The notes below the pieces were generated by a model. The model was not told where the DNA came from and did no database searches. It was given only the letters and a program-made list of their open reading frames with translations. Position numbers and translations under genes: made by a program. 12,728 nt of DNA from Desulfobacteraceae bacterium. GTDB taxonomy: Bacteria > Desulfobacterota > Desulfobacteria > Desulfobacterales > ETH-SRB1. How positions within the stretch are numbered: position 1 is the first letter of the stretch; every line of letters begins with the position of its first letter. Shown here piece after piece: positions 1 to 5,522 of this stretch. The stretch covers positions 1-12,728 of the forward strand of contig DAOWEW010000255.1 in assembly GCA_030638305.1 (NCBI GenBank). The letters are read 5' to 3'.

Positions 1-255
1 GTAGCTGTTATAGACGTTAAGATGCCGGGAATCGACGGTATCGAAACCTTGAAGCAGGTCAAGCAGCTCCAGCCATCCATAGAGATTGTTATGCTTACTG
101 GACATGCATCAATCAAGTCGGGTATGGAAGCCATGAAATTGGGCGCTTATGATTATGTAATGAAACCTTGTGATATTGATGAACTGCTTATCAAAACAGA
201 AGATGCTTACCAGCACAGGTTACTCAAGGAAAAAGAAGGAACAAGGACGAAATAA
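1..255 (+). CDS. Response regulator receiver domain protein, 3' part (5' end outside window)
   Basis: This is the C-terminal 84 residues of a CheY-like receiver; the gene begins upstream of the window. The frame is open from base 1. The phosphoacceptor Asp is residue 5 of the visible part (VIDVKMPG). The switch Thr is residue 33 (MLTGHAS) and the conserved Lys is residue 55 (DYVMKPCD), so the receiver core is intact. No output domain follows, so it is probably a single-domain receiver or a short adaptor that relays phosphate from a histidine kinase. The last six codons and the TAA stop lie within the terminal inverted repeat of the element at 237-641. The natural C-terminus may therefore have been slightly rewritten by an insertion. 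The family assignment is firm; the partner kinase and output are unknown. Confidence 0.9.
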   Translation, partial: VAVIDVKMPGIDGIETLKQVKQLQPSIEIVMLTGHASIKSGMEAMKLGAYDYVMKPCDIDELLIKTEDAYQHRLLKEKEGTRTK

Positions 256-299
256 CTTCCAAAACTATACATCACAGCATCAGGCCATTTTTGCCCGAT
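237..299 (+). repeat. Left arm of 63-bp inverted repeat
   Basis: Reverse complement of 579-641 with about seven substitutions. It overlaps the last codons and stop of the receiver gene. Confidence 0.8.
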
Positions 300-307
300 C
301 TAAAATT

Positions 308-463
308 CCTACAGTTGAGGTAATTATAACGCCCTGTTATTTATGAAGAATTGCCATTTCCCAATTTCATGTTATATTGTGTGATAACATGTTGAATTCA
401 TGAGAACTGTTACCATACAATGTATGCTCCAAAAAAGTCCCAGAGACTTATCTCAACTGTAGG
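308..463. repeat. Nested inverted repeat pair, 16-bp ends
   Basis: CCTACAGTTGAGGTAA at 308-323 is matched by its reverse complement at 448-463 with one mismatch. The pair encloses 124 bp of DNA with no ORF. It may be a second, smaller element inside the larger one or a large hairpin. No target duplication is visible. Confidence 0.5.
368..391. promoter_or_regulatory. Operator-like dyad CATGTTAT-N8-ATAACATG
   Basis: A perfect 8-bp inverted repeat with an 8-bp spacer, about 130 bp upstream of the toxin-like remnant. The shape fits a dimeric repressor site, as toxin-antitoxin operons carry. A nearby smaller palindrome, CATACA-A-TGTATG, lies at 414-426. The function is inferred only. Confidence 0.3.
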
Positions 464-519
464 GGGACACTACCAAAGAAAATACAATTGAAATATTTCA
501 ATGGAAGAAAAAGAAGAAA

Positions 520-573
520 ATGCCAGTGGTAGAATTCTATACCGGTGAAAATGGCTGGGAAGTAGTTCGGTAG
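520..573 (+). pseudogene. N-terminal remnant of a RelE/HigB (Gp49-like) toxin gene
   Basis: The 17 codons from ATG at 520 to TAG at 571-573 read MPVVEFYTGENGWEVVR. This resembles the typical start of phage-Gp49/HigB-type toxins (a VVFYRTESGxEPVREW-like pattern). A purine-rich stretch (GGAAG and AAGAAG) lies before the ATG as a possible ribosome site. The frame stops 5 bp before the right arm of the element begins, so an insertion may have cut off the rest of the gene. No antitoxin follows. The assignment rests on a short match and is tentative. Confidence 0.35.
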
Positions 574-578
574 TGACA

Positions 579-641
579 ATCGGGCAAAGATGGCCTGAAG
601 CTGTGATGCATAGTTGCGGAAGTTATTTCGTCCACGTTCCT
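579..641 (-). repeat. Right arm of 63-bp inverted repeat
   Basis: Inverted relative to 237-299. It differs from 12297-12359 at only two positions. Confidence 0.85.
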
Positions 642-745
642 AACGTAACAAAAATGGGATTAATATTTCAAACCGTTTAGTTTTAGTTTGCATCACCCCA
701 GTTTTTTCCTTGATAAAATCATTTTTTTTAAATAAATTATTAATT

Positions 746-1480
746 ATGGGCTATGTATTTGATTTTAAGGATGCTGTAAATTACGATCAGTGGTATGATA
801 AATCACAAAACAGATTTGCCGCTGACCTTGAATTTCAGCTTATGTTAGCTATGCTGAAGCCGATGGATGGGGGTTCTCTTTTAGATATCGGATGTGGTAC
901 AGGTGCAAATCTTGTTCCTTTTTTAAACAGAAATCTACAGATTACAGGCATTGATCCATCTCAGTATATGCTTGATATTGCTTTTAAAAAAGTCGGACAT
1001 CGCGTGGATTTACATCGCGGATTTGCTGAAGATCTACCTTTTGATGATAATTCATTTAACTATGCCTGCTTTATAACAACGCTGGAATTTGTTGAAGACC
1101 CAAAAAAGGCAATTGAAGAGGCCTGCAGGGTTACAAAAGACAGGATTTTCATAGGTGTACTTAACAGGTATGCTCTTAAAGGTATACAACTGCGGCTTAA
1201 AGGGATATTTACCAAAAGCATTTACAACCGGGCGCAGTTTTTCAGTGTCTGGGAATTAAAGAAAATTATTCGTACCATTTTGGGAGATGTTCCTGTATCA
1301 TGGAGAACTGTTTGTCAGTTTTTATCAGCATCAGGAAAAATAACCACAGGAATAGAACGTTTGAAACTGGTTCAAAGATGCCCGTTCGGGGCATTTGCAG
1401 GCATTGTGTTTGCTCCTGTTCCCCGTTATAGAACCAGACCGCTTTCAATAAAACAGACAAGCAATGCATTGGCGGGTTAA
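746..1480 (+). CDS. Class I SAM-dependent methyltransferase
   Basis: A 244-residue methyltransferase of the methyltransferase-11/UbiE-like class. Motif I, LLDIGCGTG, is at residues 45-53. The acidic ribose-binding residue is in TGIDPS (about residue 67), and AEDLPFDDNSFN fits the next conserved block. The C-terminal third is less typical and probably shapes the substrate pocket. I chose ATG 746 because MGYVFDFKDAVNYDQWYD matches the normal family N-terminus; an in-frame TTG at 710 would add 12 unlikely residues. No clear Shine-Dalgarno precedes the ATG. The stop is 1 bp before the radical SAM gene, so the two are co-transcribed. The substrate is unknown. The UbiA/UbiX neighbours make a quinone role possible, but the sequence does not prove it. 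Confidence 0.85.
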   Translation: MGYVFDFKDAVNYDQWYDKSQNRFAADLEFQLMLAMLKPMDGGSLLDIGCGTGANLVPFLNRNLQITGIDPSQYMLDIAFKKVGHRVDLHRGFAEDLPFDDNSFNYACFITTLEFVEDPKKAIEEACRVTKDRIFIGVLNRYALKGIQLRLKGIFTKSIYNRAQFFSVWELKKIIRTILGDVPVSWRTVCQFLSASGKITTGIERLKLVQRCPFGAFAGIVFAPVPRYRTRPLSIKQTSNALAG

Positions 1481-1481
1481 A

Positions 1482-2495
1482 ATGGAAGCATATCTTTACG
1501 AATCTCTTAATGAAAAAAAAACAAGATGCAATCTTTGCAACCATCGCTGTGTCATAAAGAATGGCAGGCGCGGAATATGCGGTGTACGGGAGAATCAGGA
1601 AGGAATTCTGAAGACCCTGGTTTATGGAAAGCTTATTGCAGGGAATATAGACCCAATTGAAAAAAAGCCTTTGTTTCATGTTTTTCCGGGGAGCCTGTCT
1701 TATTCTGTAGCAACAGTGGGTTGCAATTTTAAATGCCTGTTTTGCCAGAATGCAGACATCGCCCAGATGCCTTCCGATCATAATGGAATGATAATGGGTG
1801 ATTTTTTTACACCTGAAGATATTGTAGATGCTGCTATAAAAGGAAACTGCAAAAGCATAGCTTATACCTATACTGAACCCACCGTATATTTTGAATTTGC
1901 ATATGATACTGCTAAGATTGCACATGAGAAAGGAATCCTGAACGTATTTGTAACAAATGGATACATGACTTCCGAGGCCATTGAGATGATAAGTCCTTAT
2001 CTTGATGCGGCAAATGTTGATTTAAAGGCTTTTAACGAAAAATTTTATAAAGAAATTTGCAAAGCCAAGATAGAGCATGTGAAAGAAACTTTGATACAGA
2101 TGAAGTTGCTTGGTATTTTTATTGAAGTAACAACTCTTCTTATTCCGGGGTTGAATGATGACAGGCATGAGCTTGAAATGCTGGCTGAATTCCTTGTAGA
2201 ATTTCTTGGGCCTGAGACACCATGGCATATAAGCGGGTTCTACCCAACATATAAACTTCTCGACCGGCCATCCACACCTCTTGAGACACTTATTATGGCC
2301 CGTGAGATTGGTATTAAAACAGGCTTGAAATATGTTTATACAGGTAATGTGCTAAGTGAAAACAGTGAAAACACGTTTTGTTATAAATGCAACAATCTCC
2401 TTATTGACAGGCAAGGTTTTTATGTAAAAAAGAACCTTATAGAAAACGGCAGGTGTGCACATTGTGGGGCACATATCGACGGGATAGGGTTGTAG
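1482..2495 (+). CDS. amrS: AmmeMemoRadiSam-type radical SAM enzyme (AmrS-like)
   Basis: A 337-residue radical SAM protein with three cysteine-rich parts. The N-terminus carries CNLCNHRC and GICGVR (C16, C19, C23, C33), typical of AmrS and pyruvate-formate-lyase-activase-like proteins. The CxxxCxxC site for the SAM-bound 4Fe-4S cluster is C81/C85/C88. A C-terminal zinc-ribbon-like pair, CYKC and CAHC, ends the protein. In other genomes AmrS occurs with AmmeMemoRadiSam proteins A and B; neither is in this window. The reaction of the family is not settled. The start was set at ATG 1482, just after the methyltransferase stop, rather than at in-frame ATG 1464 inside that gene. UbiA starts 2 bp after the stop, so this is a tight operon. 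Confidence 0.88.
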   Translation: MEAYLYESLNEKKTRCNLCNHRCVIKNGRRGICGVRENQEGILKTLVYGKLIAGNIDPIEKKPLFHVFPGSLSYSVATVGCNFKCLFCQNADIAQMPSDHNGMIMGDFFTPEDIVDAAIKGNCKSIAYTYTEPTVYFEFAYDTAKIAHEKGILNVFVTNGYMTSEAIEMISPYLDAANVDLKAFNEKFYKEICKAKIEHVKETLIQMKLLGIFIEVTTLLIPGLNDDRHELEMLAEFLVEFLGPETPWHISGFYPTYKLLDRPSTPLETLIMAREIGIKTGLKYVYTGNVLSENSENTFCYKCNNLLIDRQGFYVKKNLIENGRCAHCGAHIDGIGL

Positions 2496-2497
2496 CG

Positions 2498-3364
2498 ATG
2501 CTGGAACGGATTCTGGCTTACGGGAAAATGATAAAGTTCAGCCATGCTGTATTTGCTCTTCCCTTTGCTTTTTCGGCAGTGATACTTGCCCAGCGCCAAT
2601 ATCCAATAATTTTATCGGATATCTTCTGGGTTTTTCTTGCCATGATTGGAGCGCGCTCCTCTGCCATGGGCTTTAACAGGATAGCGGATGCAAGGTTAGA
2701 CGCAAAGAATCCACGTACATCAGATCGCGAAATACCATCAGGAAGGCTTTCTTTATTTTCAGCAATATTATTTGTAATTTTATTTTCAGGTCTTTTTATA
2801 TTTTCTTCAGCAATGCTCGGAAAACTCTGTTTTTATTTTTCCTTTCCTCTGCTTGTTTTACTTTTCTCCTATTCCTATACAAAAAGGTTTACATGGCTTT
2901 CCCATATTTATTTGGGCTTCGTCATATCTCTTGCCCCTGCAGGAGCATGGCTGGCCATTGCCAAAACCTTTTCGTGGCCCGTTTTTATTCTTTCAATTGC
3001 CCTCATGACCTATATTGCCGGCTTTGATATTCTTTATGCCTGTCAGGACATTAAATTTGACAAAAATGAAGGGCTTTTTTCCATACCTGCTTATTTCGGT
3101 ATAAAAAAAGCACTTATTATAGCTTCTATTATCCACCTTACTTCTTTTTGTTTTTTCTTTCTGATCTATATTGTTTTTGATATGAACCTTTTGTACTTTT
3201 GCGCAGTAGTTATAATCGGGCTTTTATTAATTGTTGAACACCGTCTAATTAAACCGGATGATCTCAGCAAGGTTAATTTTGCTTTTTTTCATGTGAACAG
3301 TTTAATTTCCATAACTTTATTTCTCGGTGTCCTTGCAGATGAATTGGTCAGGAGATGGATGTGA
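2498..3364 (+). CDS. ubiA: UbiA-family prenyltransferase (MqnP/4-hydroxybenzoate type)
   Basis: A 288-residue integral membrane aromatic prenyltransferase with roughly eight hydrophobic helices. The first Asp-rich motif, NRIADARLD, is at residues 60-68 and is followed by NPRTSDREIPSG. The second, DILYACQDIKFD, comes later with a typical FSIPAYFG tail. Both bind the Mg-diphosphate of the polyprenyl donor. The NPRT..R.IP.G signature matches the 4-hydroxybenzoate/MqnP branch, which in anaerobes serves the futalosine menaquinone pathway. ATG 2498 was chosen because it sits just after the amrS stop and gives the usual short N-terminus; the longer frame from 2453 overlaps amrS. The gene overlaps ubiX by 10 bp, so translation is probably coupled. 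Confidence 0.9.
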   Translation: MLERILAYGKMIKFSHAVFALPFAFSAVILAQRQYPIILSDIFWVFLAMIGARSSAMGFNRIADARLDAKNPRTSDREIPSGRLSLFSAILFVILFSGLFIFSSAMLGKLCFYFSFPLLVLLFSYSYTKRFTWLSHIYLGFVISLAPAGAWLAIAKTFSWPVFILSIALMTYIAGFDILYACQDIKFDKNEGLFSIPAYFGIKKALIIASIIHLTSFCFFFLIYIVFDMNLLYFCAVVIIGLLLIVEHRLIKPDDLSKVNFAFFHVNSLISITLFLGVLADELVRRWM

Positions 3365-3954
3365 GCAAAAAAATTGTAGTGGCCATATGCGGGGCTTCGG
3401 GGTCTATATATGGAATCAGGCTTCTTACGGCTCTTTTGAAAAATCCGGTAAAGATATATCTTGTAATATCAAGAGCCGGCTACAAAGTACTTGAGCATGA
3501 AACCGGTTACAGAGGTGAATCCTTTTCATCTTTTTTAAAGGATAATGGTATTATATTTAATAAAAATGCTTATTTATATACATATGATCAGGATGATTTT
3601 TTTGCTCCTCCAGCGAGCGGATCGTTCAGGAATGACGGCATGGTTATTATCCCATGCTCAATGAAAACACTTGGAGCAATTGCATCCGGCATGGCAGATA
3701 ACCTTATTCACAGAGCTGCTGATGTTAATATAAAGGAAAATCGTCCGTTAATTCTGCTGCCAAGAGAGACCCCTTTAAGTATTATTCATTTGAAAAATAT
3801 GTACGTAGCCGCTGAGGCCGGCGCTACTATCATGCCTCCCTCACCCTCCTTTTATTCCAATCCGAAAAGTATCTCCGACCTTGTAGATTCCGTAATTGCA
3901 AGGGTTCTTGACCATCTGAAGATTGAACACGATCTTGTTGAGCAATGGGGGTAA
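3355..3954 (+). CDS. ubiX: Flavin prenyltransferase UbiX
   Basis: A 199-residue protein of full family length. It has the N-terminal flavin-binding loop ICGASGSIYGIRLL (about residues 11-24), the central VIIPCSMKTLGAIASG block and the LLPRETPLSIIHLKNM block. UbiX attaches dimethylallyl phosphate to FMN to make the prenylated flavin cofactor of UbiD decarboxylases. No ubiD is present here, so its client is elsewhere. The ATG lies inside the last codons of ubiA, with a CAGGAG Shine-Dalgarno at about 3349-3354 that is close to the ATG. Pairing with UbiA supports a menaquinone role. It converges with fliW across 35 bp that show no obvious terminator hairpin. Confidence 0.93.
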   Translation: MDVSKKIVVAICGASGSIYGIRLLTALLKNPVKIYLVISRAGYKVLEHETGYRGESFSSFLKDNGIIFNKNAYLYTYDQDDFFAPPASGSFRNDGMVIIPCSMKTLGAIASGMADNLIHRAADVNIKENRPLILLPRETPLSIIHLKNMYVAAEAGATIMPPSPSFYSNPKSISDLVDSVIARVLDHLKIEHDLVEQWG

Positions 3955-3989
3955 TATTTAAGTGCCCGCCACCCATAGTTGTTACCAAA

Positions 3990-4436
3990 TTACTTTTGAG
4001 TTTTCAAATTTCCGAAAACAGGATATTTGTGAGAATATGAGCTGCCATGGATAACCATCTGAACAGCTTCATATCTTTTTATGTTGATAAGAAGCGGGCC
4101 AATTAAATTGGCTGTTATTTTGTCAGGTACACCATTAGAGGTATTTACCACCACATAAAGTTCCAAATTTTCTTCCCCCTCTGCTTCCCACGACATTTCC
4201 TTAAGCGTCTGCGTTAGATCAACCGAATAATCCGGCTTGAAAAGATAAGGATTAACGATAGCAAATGCCAGAACAGAATCATCCACACACTGGTACCAGT
4301 AAAATGGTCGCGTGTTTTCACGTTCCAGAATAATAAAGCGTTTCCTTCCCGGAAAGCCGGGCATACCGGCCGGCATGGTGATAATCTTTTCTTCTTCAAT
4401 CTGAATCGTCCCAAACTGTGTGGTTTCTATTTTCAA
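3990..4436 (-). CDS. fliW: Flagellar assembly factor FliW
   Basis: A 148-residue FliW. The N-terminus, KIETTQFGTIQIEEEKIITMPAGMPGFPG in outline, is the family hallmark, and the IVNPYLFKPDYSVDL and VVVNT segments are also typical. FliW binds CsrA and relieves its repression of flagellin translation; flagellin displaces FliW, closing the loop. The longest frame begins with TTG at 4478. That start has no Shine-Dalgarno and would add 14 atypical residues. A TAAGGAG at 4450-4444 lies 7 nt before TTG 4436 and 4 nt before GTG 4439, so one of these is the start and I prefer 4436. It lies downstream of csrA on the same transcript, with an unusual hairpin in between. Confidence 0.93.
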   Translation of the reverse strand: MKIETTQFGTIQIEEEKIITMPAGMPGFPGRKRFIILERENTRPFYWYQCVDDSVLAFAIVNPYLFKPDYSVDLTQTLKEMSWEAEGEENLELYVVVNTSNGVPDKITANLIGPLLINIKRYEAVQMVIHGSSYSHKYPVFGNLKTQK

Positions 4437-4450
4437 CACCTTACTCCTTA

Positions 4451-4546
4451 AACCTAAATTGAGCGATTTTTGACTCAATCTGCACTAATCTCTTGCGCAT
4501 CAAGATCTCAGCACATTTCTTCCCCAAAAATCGCTCAACTCAGGTT
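4451..4546 (-). promoter_or_regulatory. Long RNA hairpin spanning csrA stop to fliW Shine-Dalgarno
   Basis: On the minus strand, 4546-4526 pairs with 4471-4451 over 21 consecutive positions. All pair in RNA; the two DNA mismatches become G-U wobbles. The loop is 54 nt. The first arm contains the csrA TGA stop (4537-4535). The second arm ends directly before the fliW Shine-Dalgarno TAAGGAG. A ribosome finishing csrA would cover the first arm and open the structure, so this could couple fliW translation to csrA. The loop starts with GGGGAAG, a possible CsrA GGA site. The pairing is seen; the function is inferred. Confidence 0.6.
4502..4546 (-). repeat. 45-bp leader repeat, copy before fliW
   Basis: It matches 4798-4842 at 37 of 45 positions in direct orientation, with the first 21 bp on the plus strand identical. 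Here it also forms one arm and most of the loop of the fliW leader hairpin. Confidence 0.85.
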
Positions 4547-4780
4547 AAAACCTTTTTTCCGCCAGAGACGAGCTGCCCTTGCAACATCAGCGGAAATTCC
4601 TTGGGATGAGTTGAGGTTCTCTTGCCGGATTTTCTCATAAACCTCATGCCTGAGGATAGATATTTGTCTTGGGGCATCAATGCCTATCCTCACACTTCCT
4701 CTGTTGATTTCAAGAACACTGATAACAATATCATCACCAATGTTAATTCGTTCACCGATTTTTCTTGTTAATACAAGCAC
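4535..4780 (-). CDS. csrA: Carbon storage regulator CsrA
   Basis: An 81-residue CsrA with the hallmark MLVLTRKIGERINIGDD N-terminus and the VRIGIDAP..ISILRHEVY core. The RNA-binding residues L4, R6 and R44 are all present. CsrA dimers bind GGA motifs in mRNA leaders and block translation, classically flagellin mRNA. The start codon is GTG at 4780-4778, preceded by a strong AAGGAGGG Shine-Dalgarno 3 nt away. The C-terminal tail, from about residue 55, is longer than in the shortest homologues and rich in Arg/Lys. The gene is followed by fliW. A sigma-54-type promoter lies upstream, which fits flagellar control. The leader has GGA motifs in TTGGACAA and in the Shine-Dalgarno, so autoregulation is plausible. 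Confidence 0.96.
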   Translation of the reverse strand: MLVLTRKIGERINIGDDIVISVLEINRGSVRIGIDAPRQISILRHEVYEKIRQENLNSSQGISADVARAARLWRKKGFNLS

Positions 4781-4797
4781 AAGCCCTCCTTGGCGTT

Positions 4798-4842
4798 AAG
4801 ATCTCAGCACATTTCTTCGCAAAAAATTGTCCAACCTAAGTT
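4798..4842 (-). repeat. 45-bp leader repeat, copy before csrA
   Basis: It is 37/45 identical to 4502-4546. It makes up nearly the whole expected csrA 5' leader between the predicted sigma-54 start (about 4838) and the csrA Shine-Dalgarno. Unlike the fliW copy, it lacks the second hairpin arm. Confidence 0.8.
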
Positions 4843-4848
4843 TAAATA

Positions 4849-4864
4849 AGCAACTTATGTGCCA
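4849..4864 (-). promoter_or_regulatory. Sigma-54 (RpoN) promoter for csrA-fliW
   Basis: The minus strand reads TGGCAC-ATAAG-TTGCT. This matches the sigma-54 consensus TGGCAC-N5-TTGCW, with GG at 4863-4862 and GC at 4851-4850 separated by exactly 10 nt. The predicted start is near 4838, giving a csrA leader of about 58 nt. Sigma-54 control is common for mid and late flagellar genes, which suits this pair. The upstream activator site was not identified. Confidence 0.65.
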
Positions 4865-5039
4865 GGTAATGTCTATTCATACACATATGTATTAAAGTCA
4901 AGAAGTTGTGTCCATATAAAAAGAGAATAATATTGAAAGACAGGAAGAAAAAGTCAGAATTTTGACGCAGAACAGGAAAGCATGATGTTTCAAAGAACAA
5001 GAAAATGTGTCTGCTGATGTGCCGAACCGCGAAGATTGA

Positions 5040-5204
5040 TTATATGTTTTTAAAACATATCCTCTCAAACCCCAGAGCCACTACAATAAACTTTTGCAGC
5101 CGCAGGTTCCCATGTCTTTGTTCAAGCTTTTTTCCGTACTCTTGCACTTGATTTTTGCCATCTTGTATTTGACTGACAATTTCAGGCAGGCTGTAAAGGA
5201 TATT
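5040..5204 (-). pseudogene. C-terminal protein remnant, family not recognised
   Basis: The minus strand has 54 open codons ending in TAA at 5042-5040, cut off at the 5' side by an in-frame TGA at 5207-5205 and without a start codon. The composition is protein-like: a charged amphipathic stretch (QVQEYGKKLEQRHGN) and then a hydrophobic strand (LQKFIVVALGFERICF) before the stop. This looks like the tail of a larger soluble protein, possibly of the nuclease-fold or ATPase accessory type. I do not recognise the family with confidence. Confidence 0.35.
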
Positions 5205-5300
5205 TCATTGCCTGCTCCTTCTTTGCCATGATCATACAAACAATCTTAAATATAAATTGAACATTTTTTACAGATTATAGCAAAAAAAAGATTTTTACAA

Positions 5301-5381
5301 TTAAGAAATGGTCAATACTTGGACGTTGCCACGTTCCTTATTTATCTGTTGGGCAATCCATGTATCCGGAATTTCTGATGA
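5301..5381 (-). pseudogene. Second short coding remnant, unrecognised
   Basis: The minus strand has 26 codons (SSEIPDTWIAQQINKERGN... in outline) ending at TAA 5303-5301. Just upstream, another frame reads PSADVAVKL, as if a frameshift near 5381-5385 separates two parts of one former protein. This is weak evidence from composition only. Confidence 0.2.
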
Positions 5382-5387
5382 TAGAGT

Positions 5388-5418
5388 TTGACTGCCACAT
5401 CAGCAGATGGTATATAAT
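5388..5418 (+). promoter_or_regulatory. Sigma-70-like promoter for the Uma2-family gene
   Basis: TTGACT at 5388-5393 is followed after 17 bp by TATATA (5411-5416), or after 19 bp by TATAAT (5413-5418). It lies about 105 bp before the Uma2 start. A small dyad, CATAAC-N11-GTTATG (5434-5456), sits in the predicted leader and could be an operator or a weak hairpin. Confidence 0.5.
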
Positions 5419-5522
5419 TATTGAGCGGTCGGGCATAACGTCTTGATAATGTTATGAAGTGCAGCAAGAATGGTGTACGGTCAAACTACGCTATGAACGT
5501 GTAAGCAAGAAGGGAGAAAATT

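Larger units (their letters stand above)
237..641. mobile_element. Non-autonomous inverted-repeat element (or two opposed copies), 405 bp
   Basis: The two ends are inverted copies of each other over 63 bp (237-299 against 579-641) with about seven mismatches. The outer ends read AGGAAC..GGACGAAATAAC. The right arm is 61/63 identical to 12297-12359, the right arm of a second element in this window, which proves a dispersed family. There is no transposase ORF, so it is either MITE-like or two opposed copies trapping older DNA. The bases just outside the GGAAC ends are GAA on the left and TAA on the right, a possible 3-bp target duplication with one change. The left end supplies the stop codon of the receiver gene. 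The transcribed arms could also form a long hairpin acting as a terminator. Confidence 0.7.
4865..5387. other. Gene-poor stretch with decayed coding DNA
   Basis: No intact gene is visible on either strand. Two minus-strand protein remnants (5040-5204 and 5301-5381) are described separately. The remainder is AT-rich with short A/T tracts. An ACATATGT palindrome lies near 4882-4889. I see no RNA gene or CRISPR repeat. Confidence 0.5.

Noticed and set aside
1266..1925. 219-codon minus-strand open frame across the methyltransferase and radical SAM genes
   Set aside because: It lies opposite two strongly supported genes, its translation has no recognisable family, and its composition is that of an antisense shadow.
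4874..4901. TTGACT on the minus strand as a sigma-70 promoter for csrA
   Set aside because: No acceptable -10 hexamer at 16-18 bp, while the adjacent sigma-54 site is a near-perfect match.
5182..5229. Minus-strand ATG with GGAG and a short frame containing MKYPLQPA, similar to the ATPase N-terminus MKKYPIG
   Set aside because: Only a few residues match and the frame ends after 15 codons; too short to support.
5330..5342. A 12-bp match to the element end (CCACGTTCCTTA)
   Set aside because: The match stops at 12 bp, has no partner arm nearby and is explained by a coding-like remnant on the other strand; probably chance.
5434..5456. CATAAC-N11-GTTATG considered as an integron attC-like site
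   Set aside because: The core does not fit the GTTRRRY/RYYYAAC pairs and no integrase or cassette structure is present.
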